Below are positions 1 to 6,363 of a stretch of DNA of 12,790 nucleotides, in pieces. Within the stretch, counting starts at the first letter, position 1. Every line of letters starts with the position of its first letter. Source of the DNA: JAWKTM01 sp041399085 (lineage in GTDB: Bacteria; Planctomycetota; Planctomycetia; Pirellulales; Pirellulaceae). The position numbers and the translations under genes are program-made. Under the pieces are notes generated by a model. It was not told where the DNA came from and made no database searches. It saw nothing but the letters and a program-made list of their open reading frames with translations. Location: NCBI GenBank assembly GCA_041399085.1, contig JAWKTM010000110.1:1-12790 (forward strand). Reading direction: 5' to 3'.

Positions 1-73
1 GCGAGATGCATGACGTTGATCAAAGCGCGCTTCGACATCGGCAAACGTGTTGAAGCAAGTCGCACTAAAGCGT

Positions 74-1480
74 TTAACTGATCACGGCGTCGATGGCGTT
101 GCCAAGCTTGACCAACTGATGCGGACGACCCACGCGATCGTACAAGGCGGCGCGATAATCGATGCCCAACAAGCGATACATCGTGGCCAAGACATCGGCC
201 GGAGTTGTGGGATTTTCCTTGGGAAAAGCGCCTGATTTGTCACTCGCACCGTACACGAATCCAGGCCGAATTCCGCCGCCCGCCAACAGCACCGTGTAGC
301 AATAGTTCCAGTGATCGCGGCCCGCGTTGTTGTTGTTAATCTTCGGCGTGCGACCGAAGTCGCCCAACACCGCGATCAACGTTCGGTCGAGCCGACCACG
401 TTGTTGCAGATCGTCCAACAAGCTGCCGAAGGCCATGTCGAACTGAGGCAACAACGTCTCCTTGAGCTTCGTGAAGTTGCCGCTGTGCGTGTCCCAAGTT
501 GCGTTGGCATCCGGCGCCCAAGACAACGTTACGGCGCGCGTGCCGGCTTCGATCAATCGCCGAGCCAACAACACGCTTTGTCCATAGATGTTGCGGCCGT
601 AGCGATCGCGCGTGGCATCGTCTTCGTCTTGAATCCGAAACGCGCGACGCGTGACCGGCGAAGTCAGGATCTCGGCCGCTTGCTCTTGAAAACGATGCAA
701 CGTGGCGAACGAGTGGCGTTGCTGAACATCGAGAGCACGCGCGTTCAAATCCACCAGCAACTGACCGCGAGCCGTCAGTCGTTGGCCATCCACATCGCCG
801 GGCAAAGTCAACTCGGGCACGCTGAAGTCCGCCGCGTTGGGATCCTTCAACACCCACAGCGGATCGTAATCGCGACCCAACCAACCGCCGAAGAAACCGG
901 GCTGTGGCGGGCCGGCCGCGCCTTCTTTCGTTTTGTACGGCAAGCACACATAAGGCGGAATGTGCGAAGTGGCCGGTCGCAATTTGGCCAGCGCCGCGCC
1001 CGGCGCGGGATGATCGTCGTCCGCTTGCCCCACGATTCGATTGGCGTCGCCGCGATCATGGCCGGTCATCGCGGTGTAAACGGCTAACGCATGAGCGTTG
1101 TTGACCGAATGATGCATCGAGCGAATCAGCGTGCAGTGTTTCATCTGACGAGCTAATTGCGGCAGATGCTCGCACACCGGCACACCCGGCAACGTCGAGG
1201 CGATCGGTTGGAACTGACCGCGGCTATCGGCCGAGCCTTCGGGCTTCATGTCCCACATATCGAGATGGCTAGGACCGCCGTTCAGGAACAACACGATCAA
1301 CGAATCGGCTCGGGCGGGCAGCGCCGTTGGACTATCCGCGGCCGCCAATAATCCCGGCAGCGAGATGCCCATCAAACCGGTGCCGCCGATCCGAAGAAAA
1401 TGGCGGCGATTCAAGTGCAACGGAGTTCGATGAGAATGAAGGTTTGGCTGAGCGAATCGCGGTGTCATGCTTGATCCCAT
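74..1480 (-). CDS. DUF1501 domain-containing protein (Tat-exported)
   Basis: A 468-residue protein of the DUF1501 family, whose members are related to sulfatase/alkaline-phosphatase-fold proteins and are greatly expanded in planctomycetes; their substrate is unknown. The N-terminus has a twin-arginine signal (RRHFLR at residues 25-30) followed by a Gly/Leu/Ala-rich hydrophobic stretch ending near LLAAA (44-48), so it is probably exported folded by the Tat system. Family hallmarks are NGGPSHLDMWDMKP (67-80), WDTHSGNF (329-336), and the C-terminal block GDFGRTPKIN (373-382) leading to GRDHW (387-391) and GGGIRPGFVYG (401-411). Length is normal for the family. The start could be the ATG at 1480 or the ATG four codons later (1468); neither has a clear SD, and both keep the Tat signal intact. 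Family members are usually paired with a DUF1549/DUF1553 cytochrome-like gene, but the gene upstream here is a small lipoprotein. Family assignment is certain; function is not known. Confidence 0.96.
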   Translation of the reverse strand: MGSSMTPRFAQPNLHSHRTPLHLNRRHFLRIGGTGLMGISLPGLLAAADSPTALPARADSLIVLFLNGGPSHLDMWDMKPEGSADSRGQFQPIASTLPGVPVCEHLPQLARQMKHCTLIRSMHHSVNNAHALAVYTAMTGHDRGDANRIVGQADDDHPAPGAALAKLRPATSHIPPYVCLPYKTKEGAAGPPQPGFFGGWLGRDYDPLWVLKDPNAADFSVPELTLPGDVDGQRLTARGQLLVDLNARALDVQQRHSFATLHRFQEQAAEILTSPVTRRAFRIQDEDDATRDRYGRNIYGQSVLLARRLIEAGTRAVTLSWAPDANATWDTHSGNFTKLKETLLPQFDMAFGSLLDDLQQRGRLDRTLIAVLGDFGRTPKINNNNAGRDHWNYCYTVLLAGGGIRPGFVYGASDKSGAFPKENPTTPADVLATMYRLLGIDYRAALYDRVGRPHQLVKLGNAIDAVIS

Positions 1481-1561
1481 TGGCTGCCGAGGAAGCTGAC
1501 CGTAAGAATCGCCAGTCTACGGCGGAGGCGCGGGCGGTCGCAAGCAAATCCGCGCGCGAAG

Positions 1562-1593
1562 CGAGCCTGGTCCGCGGTTGCGAACCAGGCTCG
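1562..1593. terminator. Inverted repeat, possible transcript end of the lipoprotein gene
   Basis: A perfect 10-bp inverted repeat: CGAGCCTGGT at 1562-1571 and ACCAGGCTCG at 1584-1593, with a 12-nt loop. It lies 56 bp beyond the stop of the minus-strand lipoprotein gene and 81 bp before the DUF1501 start. There is no T-run on either side, so it is not a classic intrinsic terminator. It could be an mRNA-stabilising 3' hairpin or a regulatory site in front of DUF1501. In the same 168-bp gap, a weak sigma70-like pair on the minus strand (TTGCGA at 1543-1538, TAGACT at 1519-1514, 18-bp spacer) could drive DUF1501, but it matches consensus only 4/6 in each half. Confidence 0.4.
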
Positions 1594-1648
1594 AATCGAA
1601 GTTGATTGGCCGCCCTCTATGCGACGACCTTTGTTACGCGCACTTCCG

Positions 1649-1984
1649 TTACGGAGTTTCCACGGGGCCGTCGGTCGCTTCGTCGACCACGTCTGCCTTT
1701 TCCTTCTGAAGCTCATTTTGAGCCTTATCCAATTCGGTCTGCGCGTCGCGGAGATCCTTACGCTCCTCGGCCGTGTCCGAGTAGTCGCCATCCAACCGCT
1801 CTTCGTTCAAATCCTGCTGCTGCTCGATGACGTTCTCGCGCTCGTCCTCAACGTCTTCTCGCGCGTCCTGAACGTCGTCGCGTTCCTCTTCCAATTGCTC
1901 TTGTTCGGTTTGCTCGCATCCGATGAAGGCGCCCATCGGCAACACCAAGCTGAATGCCATTACCCATCGCAATACATGTCGCAT
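1649..1984 (-). CDS. Small acidic coiled-coil lipoprotein, unknown function
   Basis: A 111-residue protein that I cannot assign to a named family. The first 22 residues form a signal peptide (Arg2, Arg6, then a hydrophobic core) ending in a lipobox-like FIGC with Cys23, so it is probably a lipoprotein. From residue 24 almost to the end it is very hydrophilic, dominated by Glu, Asp, Gln, Arg and Lys, with no Cys, Trp or Phe. A run of charged residues with spaced Leu, Val and Ile suggests one long helix or coiled coil with a kink around GDYSD (66-70). The reading frame stays open upstream for 52 more codons, but the ATG at 1984 is chosen because it gives a proper signal peptide and has a GAGG motif 7 nt before it. 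It lies 165 bp downstream of ribBA on the same strand. A structural or spacer role at the membrane (Lpp-like) is only a guess. Confidence 0.78.
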   Translation of the reverse strand: MRHVLRWVMAFSLVLPMGAFIGCEQTEQEQLEEERDDVQDAREDVEDERENVIEQQQDLNEERLDGDYSDTAEERKDLRDAQTELDKAQNELQKEKADVVDEATDGPVETP

Positions 1985-1991
1985 CGCATCA

Positions 1992-1995
1992 CCTC
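1992..1995 (-). promoter_or_regulatory. SD motif fixing the lipoprotein start
   Basis: On the minus strand GAGG lies 7 nt upstream of the ATG at 1984. It supports that internal ATG over the longer open frame, whose extra N-terminal residues do not resemble a signal peptide. Confidence 0.6.
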
Positions 1996-2149
1996 GAAAC
2001 TGTGATCCTCGTTGAGCGGCGCGCAAGCACGTTGCTCGCGTAAATGTGTCGTTTTTCGCCGAGCCGACGCGTGGTCGGCCGTGATGAGGAAAAGCAAAGG
2101 GCGTTCCAAAACGCGAGAAGCGACCAATTCCCGAAACCAACCACGTCGC

Positions 2150-3445
2150 TCACGAAAGATCGGGCAACTGATGTCCCAGCTTGGCGCGTTTCGTGGCCAA
2201 GTATTGCCGGTTGTGTTCGTTCGGCGGCGGAGCGATTGGCACTTGATCGACCACCGTGACATTAAAGCCACGGAGGTTGAACGCCTCGGTCTTTTTAGGG
2301 TTGTTTGTCAGCAGCCGAATTTCGCTCAACCCTAGGTCTTTCAAAATCTGAAGGCCGATTCCATAGTCGCGCATGTCGGCTTTGAAGCCCAACGCCTGAT
2401 TTGCCTCGACCGTATCCAAGCCTTCGTCTTGCAAGGCGTAGGCTTTGATCTTTTGAGCCAGCCCAATGCCACGGCCTTCTTGCGGCAAGTAGACCAGCGC
2501 CCCCGCGCCCGCTTCGCTGATCCGTTCCAAGGCCATCTTTAGTTGATCGCCGCAATCGCAACGCAACGATGCGATCAAGTCACCCGTGAAACAGCTCGAG
2601 TGCATCCGCACTAGCGGCGGCTGTTCGGCATTCGCCAAGTCGCCCAGCACCAATGCAATCGGCTCCTGCGATTCGTACTTCACTTCATACACGATCACTT
2701 CGAATTGACCGTAACGCGTGGGAACCTCGGCCTGAGCCACGCGCGACACCAGCTTCTCGCTCAGCCGGCGATGCGCAATCAGTTGCTCGATCGAAATGAT
2801 CCGCAGATGATGCCGCTCGGCCAATTCCAGCAACTGGTCTCGGGAAGCGCGATTGCCGCTCTCGTCCAAGATTTCGCAAACGATTCCGGCCGGCGCCAAA
2901 CCGGCCATCCGCGCCAGATCAACGGCCGCTTCGGTGTGGCCGGCTCGACGCAATACGCCGCCTTCTTTCGCCAACAACGGATAAACGTGTCCCGGCCGCA
3001 CGAAGTCTTCGGCGCGGGCCTGCGGATTGACCATCTCAAGGATCGTGCGAGCTCGTTCTTCGGCGGTGATGCCCGTCTTGCAAGTTCGGTGATCGACCGG
3101 CGTCATGAAAGCCGTTCGTAGCGGCGCGGTGTTGGATTCGACGATCGGCGCCAGCTTCAGCCGTTCGCAGACTTCGGGCAACACCGGCGCGCACAACTGT
3201 CCGCGTCCGCTGAGCATGAAGTTCATCGATTCGACCGTCACCTTCTCGGCGGCGCAGACATAATCGCCTTCGTTTTCGCGGTCCTCGGCGTCGACCACGA
3301 TGATCACTTCGCCGCGCGCGATCGCCTCGACGGCTTGCTCAACCGTTGAAAATTGACGGGACACCAGTTGCTCTCCGAGATCGCCAGCGGTCATGAACTT
3401 GGCCGCGCCAGGCCCTGACAAATGACCTGTTTGGCTCAACAACAC
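2150..3445 (-). CDS. ribBA: Bifunctional 3,4-dihydroxy-2-butanone-4-phosphate synthase / GTP cyclohydrolase II
   Basis: A fusion enzyme that supplies both precursors of riboflavin in the cytoplasm: the RibB half makes dihydroxybutanone phosphate from ribulose 5-phosphate, and the RibA half opens GTP. RibB domain (about residues 32-230) shows DAEDRENEGD (52-61), the acidic metal/substrate loop, RPGHVYPLLA (150-159), GHTEAAVDL (169-177) and GLAPAG (182-187). RibA domain (about 240-425) shows the zinc cysteines Cys285, Cys296 and Cys298 in the CFTGD...RCDCGD motif, PQEGRGIGL (321-329), GLDTVEAN (342-349), RDYGIG (359-364) and LLTNNPKK (378-385). All key residues are present. The longest frame starts with GTG at 3445; the ATG at 3394 (codon 18) is an alternative giving 414 residues and better matches usual family N-termini. 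Neither has a good SD. A TATAAT box at 3456-3451 would put transcription start about at the GTG, so the ATG at 3394, or leaderless GTG translation, is likely. No room is seen for an FMN riboswitch in the short gap upstream. Confidence 0.97.
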   Translation of the reverse strand: MLLSQTGHLSGPGAAKFMTAGDLGEQLVSRQFSTVEQAVEAIARGEVIIVVDAEDRENEGDYVCAAEKVTVESMNFMLSGRGQLCAPVLPEVCERLKLAPIVESNTAPLRTAFMTPVDHRTCKTGITAEERARTILEMVNPQARAEDFVRPGHVYPLLAKEGGVLRRAGHTEAAVDLARMAGLAPAGIVCEILDESGNRASRDQLLELAERHHLRIISIEQLIAHRRLSEKLVSRVAQAEVPTRYGQFEVIVYEVKYESQEPIALVLGDLANAEQPPLVRMHSSCFTGDLIASLRCDCGDQLKMALERISEAGAGALVYLPQEGRGIGLAQKIKAYALQDEGLDTVEANQALGFKADMRDYGIGLQILKDLGLSEIRLLTNNPKKTEAFNLRGFNVTVVDQVPIAPPPNEHNRQYLATKRAKLGHQLPDLS

Positions 3446-3458
3446 TCGGTATTATAGA
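3431..3458 (+). promoter_or_regulatory. Candidate promoter for the alpha/beta hydrolase operon
   Basis: On the plus strand TTGGCT (3431-3436) and TATAGA (3453-3458) are 16 bp apart, each matching the sigma70 consensus 4/6. This would start a transcript near 3465, giving a leader of about 37 nt that includes the AAAGGAG SD at 3488-3494. Its -10 overlaps the opposite-strand TATAAT of ribBA. Confidence 0.35.
3451..3456 (-). promoter_or_regulatory. Candidate -10 box for ribBA
   Basis: A perfect TATAAT on the minus strand, 5 bp before the GTG start of the longest ribBA frame. The region 16-18 bp further upstream has no recognisable TTGACA-like hexamer, so the promoter would need an activator or act through the -10 alone. 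The predicted transcription start falls about at the GTG. Confidence 0.45.
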
Positions 3459-3501
3459 GTCACGACCACCCTTCACCAGCGGCATCGAAAGGAGCCAACG
3501 G

Positions 3502-4494
3502 ATGCAAAACAACGGTTGGCAATGGATCACGTGGACTTTGATGTCCGTGACGCTCGTATCGACGGCGGGACGACTGCAAGCCGACGAGCCACCGGCTGCC
3601 GAAAAGTCCGCTCCCGCGGATGCCCAGCCAACGGACAGTCGGCCAGCGATCACGGTCTTCAAGAACGTGAAGTACGCGGAGCACGGCGAGCAGGCTTTAT
3701 TGGCCGATGTCTACTTGCCGGCGGGCGACGGGCCGTTTCCGGGCGTGCTGATGATTCATGGCGGCGCATGGATGTCGGGCAGCAAATGGCACATGACGCG
3801 ACATGCGCGCGAGACGGCCGAGGCCGGATACACGGTCGTCGCGATCGACTACCGGTTGGCGCCCAAGCATCCGTTTCCGGCGCAGATCGAGGACTGCCGG
3901 GCCGCGCTGCGATGGATGACGGACAATGCCGAGCGGTACAAAATCGATACGCGTCGATTGGCCGCCTATGGCTATTCCGCTGGCGGTCATCTGGCGTGCT
4001 TGTTGGGATTGGAGGACGTTCGACCCAATGCGGATGGGCAAGCTGGCGCGGAGGGACAGGCCGCTGTGGGAGCGGCGAACGCGCCGGCTCGGCTCAGTGC
4101 GATCGTGGCGGGCGGAGCTCCGTGCGACTTTCGCGATCTGCCGCCGAACAACACGGCGCTGGCTTATTTTCTGGGCGGCTCGCGCGCGGAGAAGCCGAAA
4201 ACGTACGAACAAGCGTCGCCGGCCGCTTACGCCACGGCCGACGATCCGCCGACGTTCTTCTTCCATGGCGGCAGCGACCTGCTAGTGCCGCTACATGGCC
4301 CGCGACAATTGATGGAATCACTGAAGACGCTGGGTGTGCGGACATCGCTTTACGTCGTGCCGGGCAAAGGACACTTGGCGACGTTCCTGGACGCCACGGT
4401 CACCGTGCGAGCGATCGAATTCCTTAACCAACAGCTAAGCGGACCGGCCGATGCCCCAGGCGAATCGGCCGACCGCACGGAAAGCTCCCCTTGA
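3502..4494 (+). CDS. Secreted alpha/beta hydrolase, BD-FAE/esterase-lipase type
   Basis: A 330-residue serine hydrolase of the alpha/beta-fold esterase group related to BD-FAE and hormone-sensitive-lipase-like enzymes; it probably cleaves carboxylic esters, perhaps acetyl or feruloyl groups on polysaccharides, but the substrate cannot be read from sequence. Oxyanion-hole motif HGGAW is at 86-90, the nucleophile elbow GYSAGG at 157-162 (Ser159), the acid is probably Asp259 in GGSDLLVP, and the base His291 in GKGHL. The N-terminus has a hydrophobic stretch with a plausible cut after LQA (25-27), suggesting export; its first 23 residues lack any Lys or Arg, which is unusual for a signal peptide. 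A Pro/Ala-rich linker (29-48) precedes the catalytic domain, and an Ala/Gly-rich insertion (about 175-197) follows the nucleophile helix. The ATG has a strong AAAGGAG SD 7 nt upstream. It is the first gene of a two-gene operon. Confidence 0.93.
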   Translation: MQNNGWQWITWTLMSVTLVSTAGRLQADEPPAAEKSAPADAQPTDSRPAITVFKNVKYAEHGEQALLADVYLPAGDGPFPGVLMIHGGAWMSGSKWHMTRHARETAEAGYTVVAIDYRLAPKHPFPAQIEDCRAALRWMTDNAERYKIDTRRLAAYGYSAGGHLACLLGLEDVRPNADGQAGAEGQAAVGAANAPARLSAIVAGGAPCDFRDLPPNNTALAYFLGGSRAEKPKTYEQASPAAYATADDPPTFFFHGGSDLLVPLHGPRQLMESLKTLGVRTSLYVVPGKGHLATFLDATVTVRAIEFLNQQLSGPADAPGESADRTESSP

Positions 4495-5345
4495 ACGCGA
4501 ACCTGTTGCCGCGCGAAGAGTACATCGAGCAAGCGTATCTATTTCGCATGGTCGGCGAACGCTTGCCCGAGAACATGCCGCTGCAGGAGTTGCTGTCCCA
4601 AGCGCGGGCCGAGTTGTTGGCGACGACCAAGCTGCCGATGGCGGTCGACTTCATGCTCAGCGAGTTGTTGCACGGCGGCGCATTCGCACCGGCGATGGAT
4701 CGGCTGAAGCATTACTTCGCGCCGTTCCAAGCGTTTCTGATTCGCGAGGCGGAGAGCGAGCGGGGACGGTTCGACTTTCGAATGGCGATGGTGATCTTGC
4801 AGCGCGAGGCGGAGTATCGGTCCAGCGAGCCTTCGCCGCAGGGGTTGTTTCTTTACCAGTTTGAATCGCTGTGCCGCAATCGTTTGAGCTACGATCGCGG
4901 AATGGCCGCCATGGCCGGGGATTCGGTATACGACGAGGCTTGGCGTGATTGGATTTTGGAAGTTCGACGACAAGTGGGGCTGATCGACTTGGCCGATATG
5001 ATCTACGTTCGCAGCGAACATTTTTGGGCCCGACAGGCTCGGCGCACGGACGAACCGGTCGAACCGACTCGACCCATTCTGTTTGGAGACAAGGAAGGCA
5101 AGATCGCCCTGGCGAACCGCCGCAAGGATCCGCTGTACTTCTTCGCCGCGCTGCAACGGCATCTGAATTATCCCAGCGTCCCTCGTCCGCAGCCGATCGA
5201 CGAAAGCAAGCATCTTCTGCCGCAGGCGCTACGGCGACTGGAACGTCTGGAAGCGCGTATCAAGCTGCTAGAAGAAGAGCAGCGCGGCGGGATCGACATC
5301 ACCAAGTTCTACAATCCCCACGGCCCGTTTCCGCAGGATAGTTAG
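4491..5345 (+). CDS. Conserved-looking hypothetical protein translationally coupled to the hydrolase
   Basis: A 284-residue protein that I do not recognise. It starts with TTG inside the TTGA overlap with the hydrolase stop (4-bp overlap), the classic arrangement for coupled translation by re-initiating ribosomes; no internal ATG before residue 20 is better placed. It has no signal peptide or membrane segment, so it is probably cytoplasmic. It looks mainly helical: an amphipathic, charged N-terminal half rich in Leu, Arg and Glu, with aromatic patches such as FRMAMVILQREAEYR (96-110), WRDWILEVRR (151-160) and DPLYFFAALQRHLNYP (213-228). Residues about 244-264 (LPQALRRLERLEARIKLLEEE) form a short coiled-coil candidate, followed by a conserved-looking Gly/Pro-rich tail. 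There are only isolated Cys residues and no nucleotide-binding or catalytic motif. A role linked to the exported esterase cannot be assumed from operon structure alone. Confidence 0.86.
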   Translation: MNANLLPREEYIEQAYLFRMVGERLPENMPLQELLSQARAELLATTKLPMAVDFMLSELLHGGAFAPAMDRLKHYFAPFQAFLIREAESERGRFDFRMAMVILQREAEYRSSEPSPQGLFLYQFESLCRNRLSYDRGMAAMAGDSVYDEAWRDWILEVRRQVGLIDLADMIYVRSEHFWARQARRTDEPVEPTRPILFGDKEGKIALANRRKDPLYFFAALQRHLNYPSVPRPQPIDESKHLLPQALRRLERLEARIKLLEEEQRGGIDITKFYNPHGPFPQDS

Positions 5346-5414
5346 AGGTCCGCTAGAGATGTCAAGCATCCGCTGGACGTGTGACGGCGACGAAAGCGAC
5401 TTCGCAGTGACGGT

Positions 5415-5449
5415 GAATCCATCTGGCGATTTCGGGAACCAATGGATTC
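5415..5449. terminator. Hairpin just downstream of tRNA-Ala
   Basis: A perfect 8-bp inverted repeat (GAATCCAT at 5415-5422, ATGGATTC at 5442-5449) with a 19-nt loop. It begins 9 nt past the 3' end of tRNA-Ala on the minus strand and lies between two convergent units: the plus-strand hydrolase operon ends at 5345. No T-tract follows on either strand, so it may be a processing or stabilising hairpin, or a factor-dependent end, rather than a simple intrinsic terminator. Confidence 0.4.
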
Positions 5450-5458
5450 AAGATCGAG

Positions 5459-5531
5459 TGGAGCCGACGCGAGTCGAACGCGCGACATCCAGCTTGCAAA
5501 GCTGGCGCTCTCCCAACTGAGCTACGGCCCC
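5459..5531 (-). tRNA. tRNA-Ala (anticodon TGC)
   Basis: A 73-nt cloverleaf on the minus strand. Acceptor GGGGCCG pairs with CGGCTCC (one G-U), with discriminator A. D-stem GCTC/GAGC, anticodon stem CCAGC/GCTGG with loop TTTGCAA and anticodon TGC at 5498-5496, 5-nt variable loop, and T-stem GCGCG/CGCGT around TTCGACT. The CCA end is not encoded (CTC follows). It is the second tRNA of a tandem pair, 159 bp after tRNA-Ile, with no separate promoter recognised. Confidence 0.98.
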
Positions 5532-5690
5532 GTGTTTTGCTTCTCCACAACTTTGTCCGGCAAACAATTCACCCAACAAACAATTGGTTCGTTCGGCAGA
5601 CTACTCGCGATCCGAAGTGCGCGAGCCAGCCGATTCGAGCCAACTAAGCAACGACCGATCGGGGACGTTGTTGCCACCAAGCAGAGAAAG

Positions 5691-5764
5691 TGGGCGTGCC
5701 AGGATTCGAACCTGGGACCTCGTCGTTATCAGCGACGCGCTCTAACCAACTGAGCTACACGCCC
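5691..5764 (-). tRNA. tRNA-Ile (anticodon GAT)
   Basis: A 74-nt cloverleaf on the minus strand. Acceptor GGGCGTG pairs perfectly with CACGCCC, with discriminator A. D-stem GCTC/GAGC, anticodon stem CGTCG/CGACG with loop CTGATAA and anticodon GAT at 5730-5728, variable loop AGGTC, and T-stem CCAGG/CCTGG around TTCGAAT. CCA is not encoded. It reads the main isoleucine codons ATC and ATT. It is the first gene of the tRNA pair and follows a strong promoter. Ile(GAT) then Ala(TGC) is the classical order inside 16S-23S spacers, but no rRNA sequence lies on either side here. Confidence 0.98.
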
Positions 5765-6076
5765 TTACGTTCGCTCGTCCATTGCGGCCAACTGCCGCTA
5801 CCGCCAAAGCGAGTAGGCTATTTTAGGTCTCGTTGCTGAACTGTCAAACGGTCTGCGAGGAAAAACGTGGCGCGGCCGTGGGCGATGTCGTCCACGGCCT
5901 CTCAACGAAATTCGATTCGTGCGTTTCCCATGCCCCGTCGCCGGGTCGATGTTCAATGGCCGCTTGATTTCCCCGCGACAAGCAGGGAGACTGAAGTTTT
6001 GCAGTCCGACCGTTCCAGGCCAACCTAGAAGAACCCTCCCTCCCCGTTCCTGCGTGCCGCCGCAAGGAGTTGAACG
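5765..6076. other. Divergent intergenic region, tRNA-Ile to the 90-aa gene
   Basis: A 312-bp stretch with no supported gene. Its left part holds the tRNA promoter (5820-5847). Its right part is the leader of the 90-residue gene, including a pyrimidine-rich tract CCCTCCCTCCCC (6034-6045) and the AAGGAG SD at 6064-6069. I could not find a convincing plus-strand promoter: the best hexamers near 5998 (TTGCAG) have no matching -10 at normal spacing. An open frame on the minus strand through this region is a GC-driven shadow. Confidence 0.6.
5820..5847 (-). promoter_or_regulatory. Near-consensus sigma70-type promoter of the tRNA-Ile/tRNA-Ala unit
   Basis: On the minus strand a perfect TTGACA (5847-5842) is followed after 16 bp by TAAAAT (5825-5820), one base from TATAAT. 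Transcription should begin near 5813, giving a leader of about 48 nt before tRNA-Ile at 5764. This is the best promoter match in the window. Confidence 0.75.
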
Positions 6077-6349
6077 ATGTCCTCCCCAATGCATGCTCGT
6101 GCCGTGTTGGATCGCGAGTTTCTGGAAATGCGGGCCAAGGTGCTGGAGTTGGCCGCGTCGCTGGATCGTTTGGAACGTGCCGCCGGCGATGTTGTGGATG
6201 ATCCGCGGCTGAAGTTGCTGCGGCAAGCCATCGAAGTCCTGAGCGACGACCGCGATGAACGGGCCGAACGCGTGCAGTTGCTGTTCTCGCGTCCCTACAC
6301 CGCCGAGTGGCAAAGCCAATTCAATCTCACGCCGCGACAACCTCGCTAA
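6077..6349 (+). CDS. Small helical protein of unknown function, upstream of TatD hydrolase
   Basis: A 90-residue soluble protein that I do not recognise. It has a well-placed SD (AAGGAG at 6064-6069, 7 nt before ATG). The sequence predicts mostly helix: residues 11-39 (LDREFLEMRAKVLELAASLD and on) carry heptad-like Leu/Met spacing, and 43-67 are strongly charged. The tail (70-90) contains an aromatic patch FSRPYTAEWQSQF. It has no Cys, no signal peptide and no metal-binding motif. It ends 14 bp before the TatD-type hydrolase, which has its own SD, so the two are very likely co-transcribed; a partner or regulator of that enzyme is possible but only inferred. It is too short to be a typical EboA protein. 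Confidence 0.8.
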   Translation: MSSPMHARAVLDREFLEMRAKVLELAASLDRLERAAGDVVDDPRLKLLRQAIEVLSDDRDERAERVQLLFSRPYTAEWQSQFNLTPRQPR

Positions 6350-6350
6350 C

Positions 6351-6354
6351 GGAG
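6351..6354 (+). promoter_or_regulatory. SD motif fixing the TatD hydrolase start
   Basis: GGAG, 9 nt before the ATG at 6364 and directly after the stop of the 90-residue gene. It favours the ATG over the in-frame GTG 57 bases upstream, which lies inside the preceding gene. Confidence 0.55.
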
Positions 6355-6363
6355 AAGCCGCTG

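Noticed and set aside
1..81. Possible end of a plus-strand gene in frame 1, stopping at TGA 79-81
   Set aside because: Only 26 codons are visible with no recognisable motif, it would overlap the end of the DUF1501 gene, and a minus-strand frame is equally open.
311..1087. 258-codon plus-strand frame antisense to DUF1501
   Set aside because: DUF1501 motifs on the minus strand are unambiguous; this frame shows Arg/Gln-rich shadow composition.
2063..2079. 6-bp inverted repeat (GCCGAC/GTCGGC) between ribBA and the lipoprotein as a terminator
   Set aside because: Short stem, and on the minus strand it is followed by an A-run rather than a T-run, so it does not fit a ribBA terminator.
3516..4427. 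303-codon frame overlapping the alpha/beta hydrolase in another plus frame
   Set aside because: Arg/Gly-rich shadow; the catalytic triad, SD and signal peptide belong to the frame starting at 3502.
5362..5753. Open frames across the two tRNA genes on both strands
   Set aside because: They translate tRNA sequence (for example the SSVGRAPALQAG pattern), a well-known annotation artefact.
5798..6340. 180-codon minus-strand frame over the tRNA promoter and 90-aa gene
   Set aside because: No domain or SD; it runs through the tRNA promoter and antisense to a gene with a strong SD.
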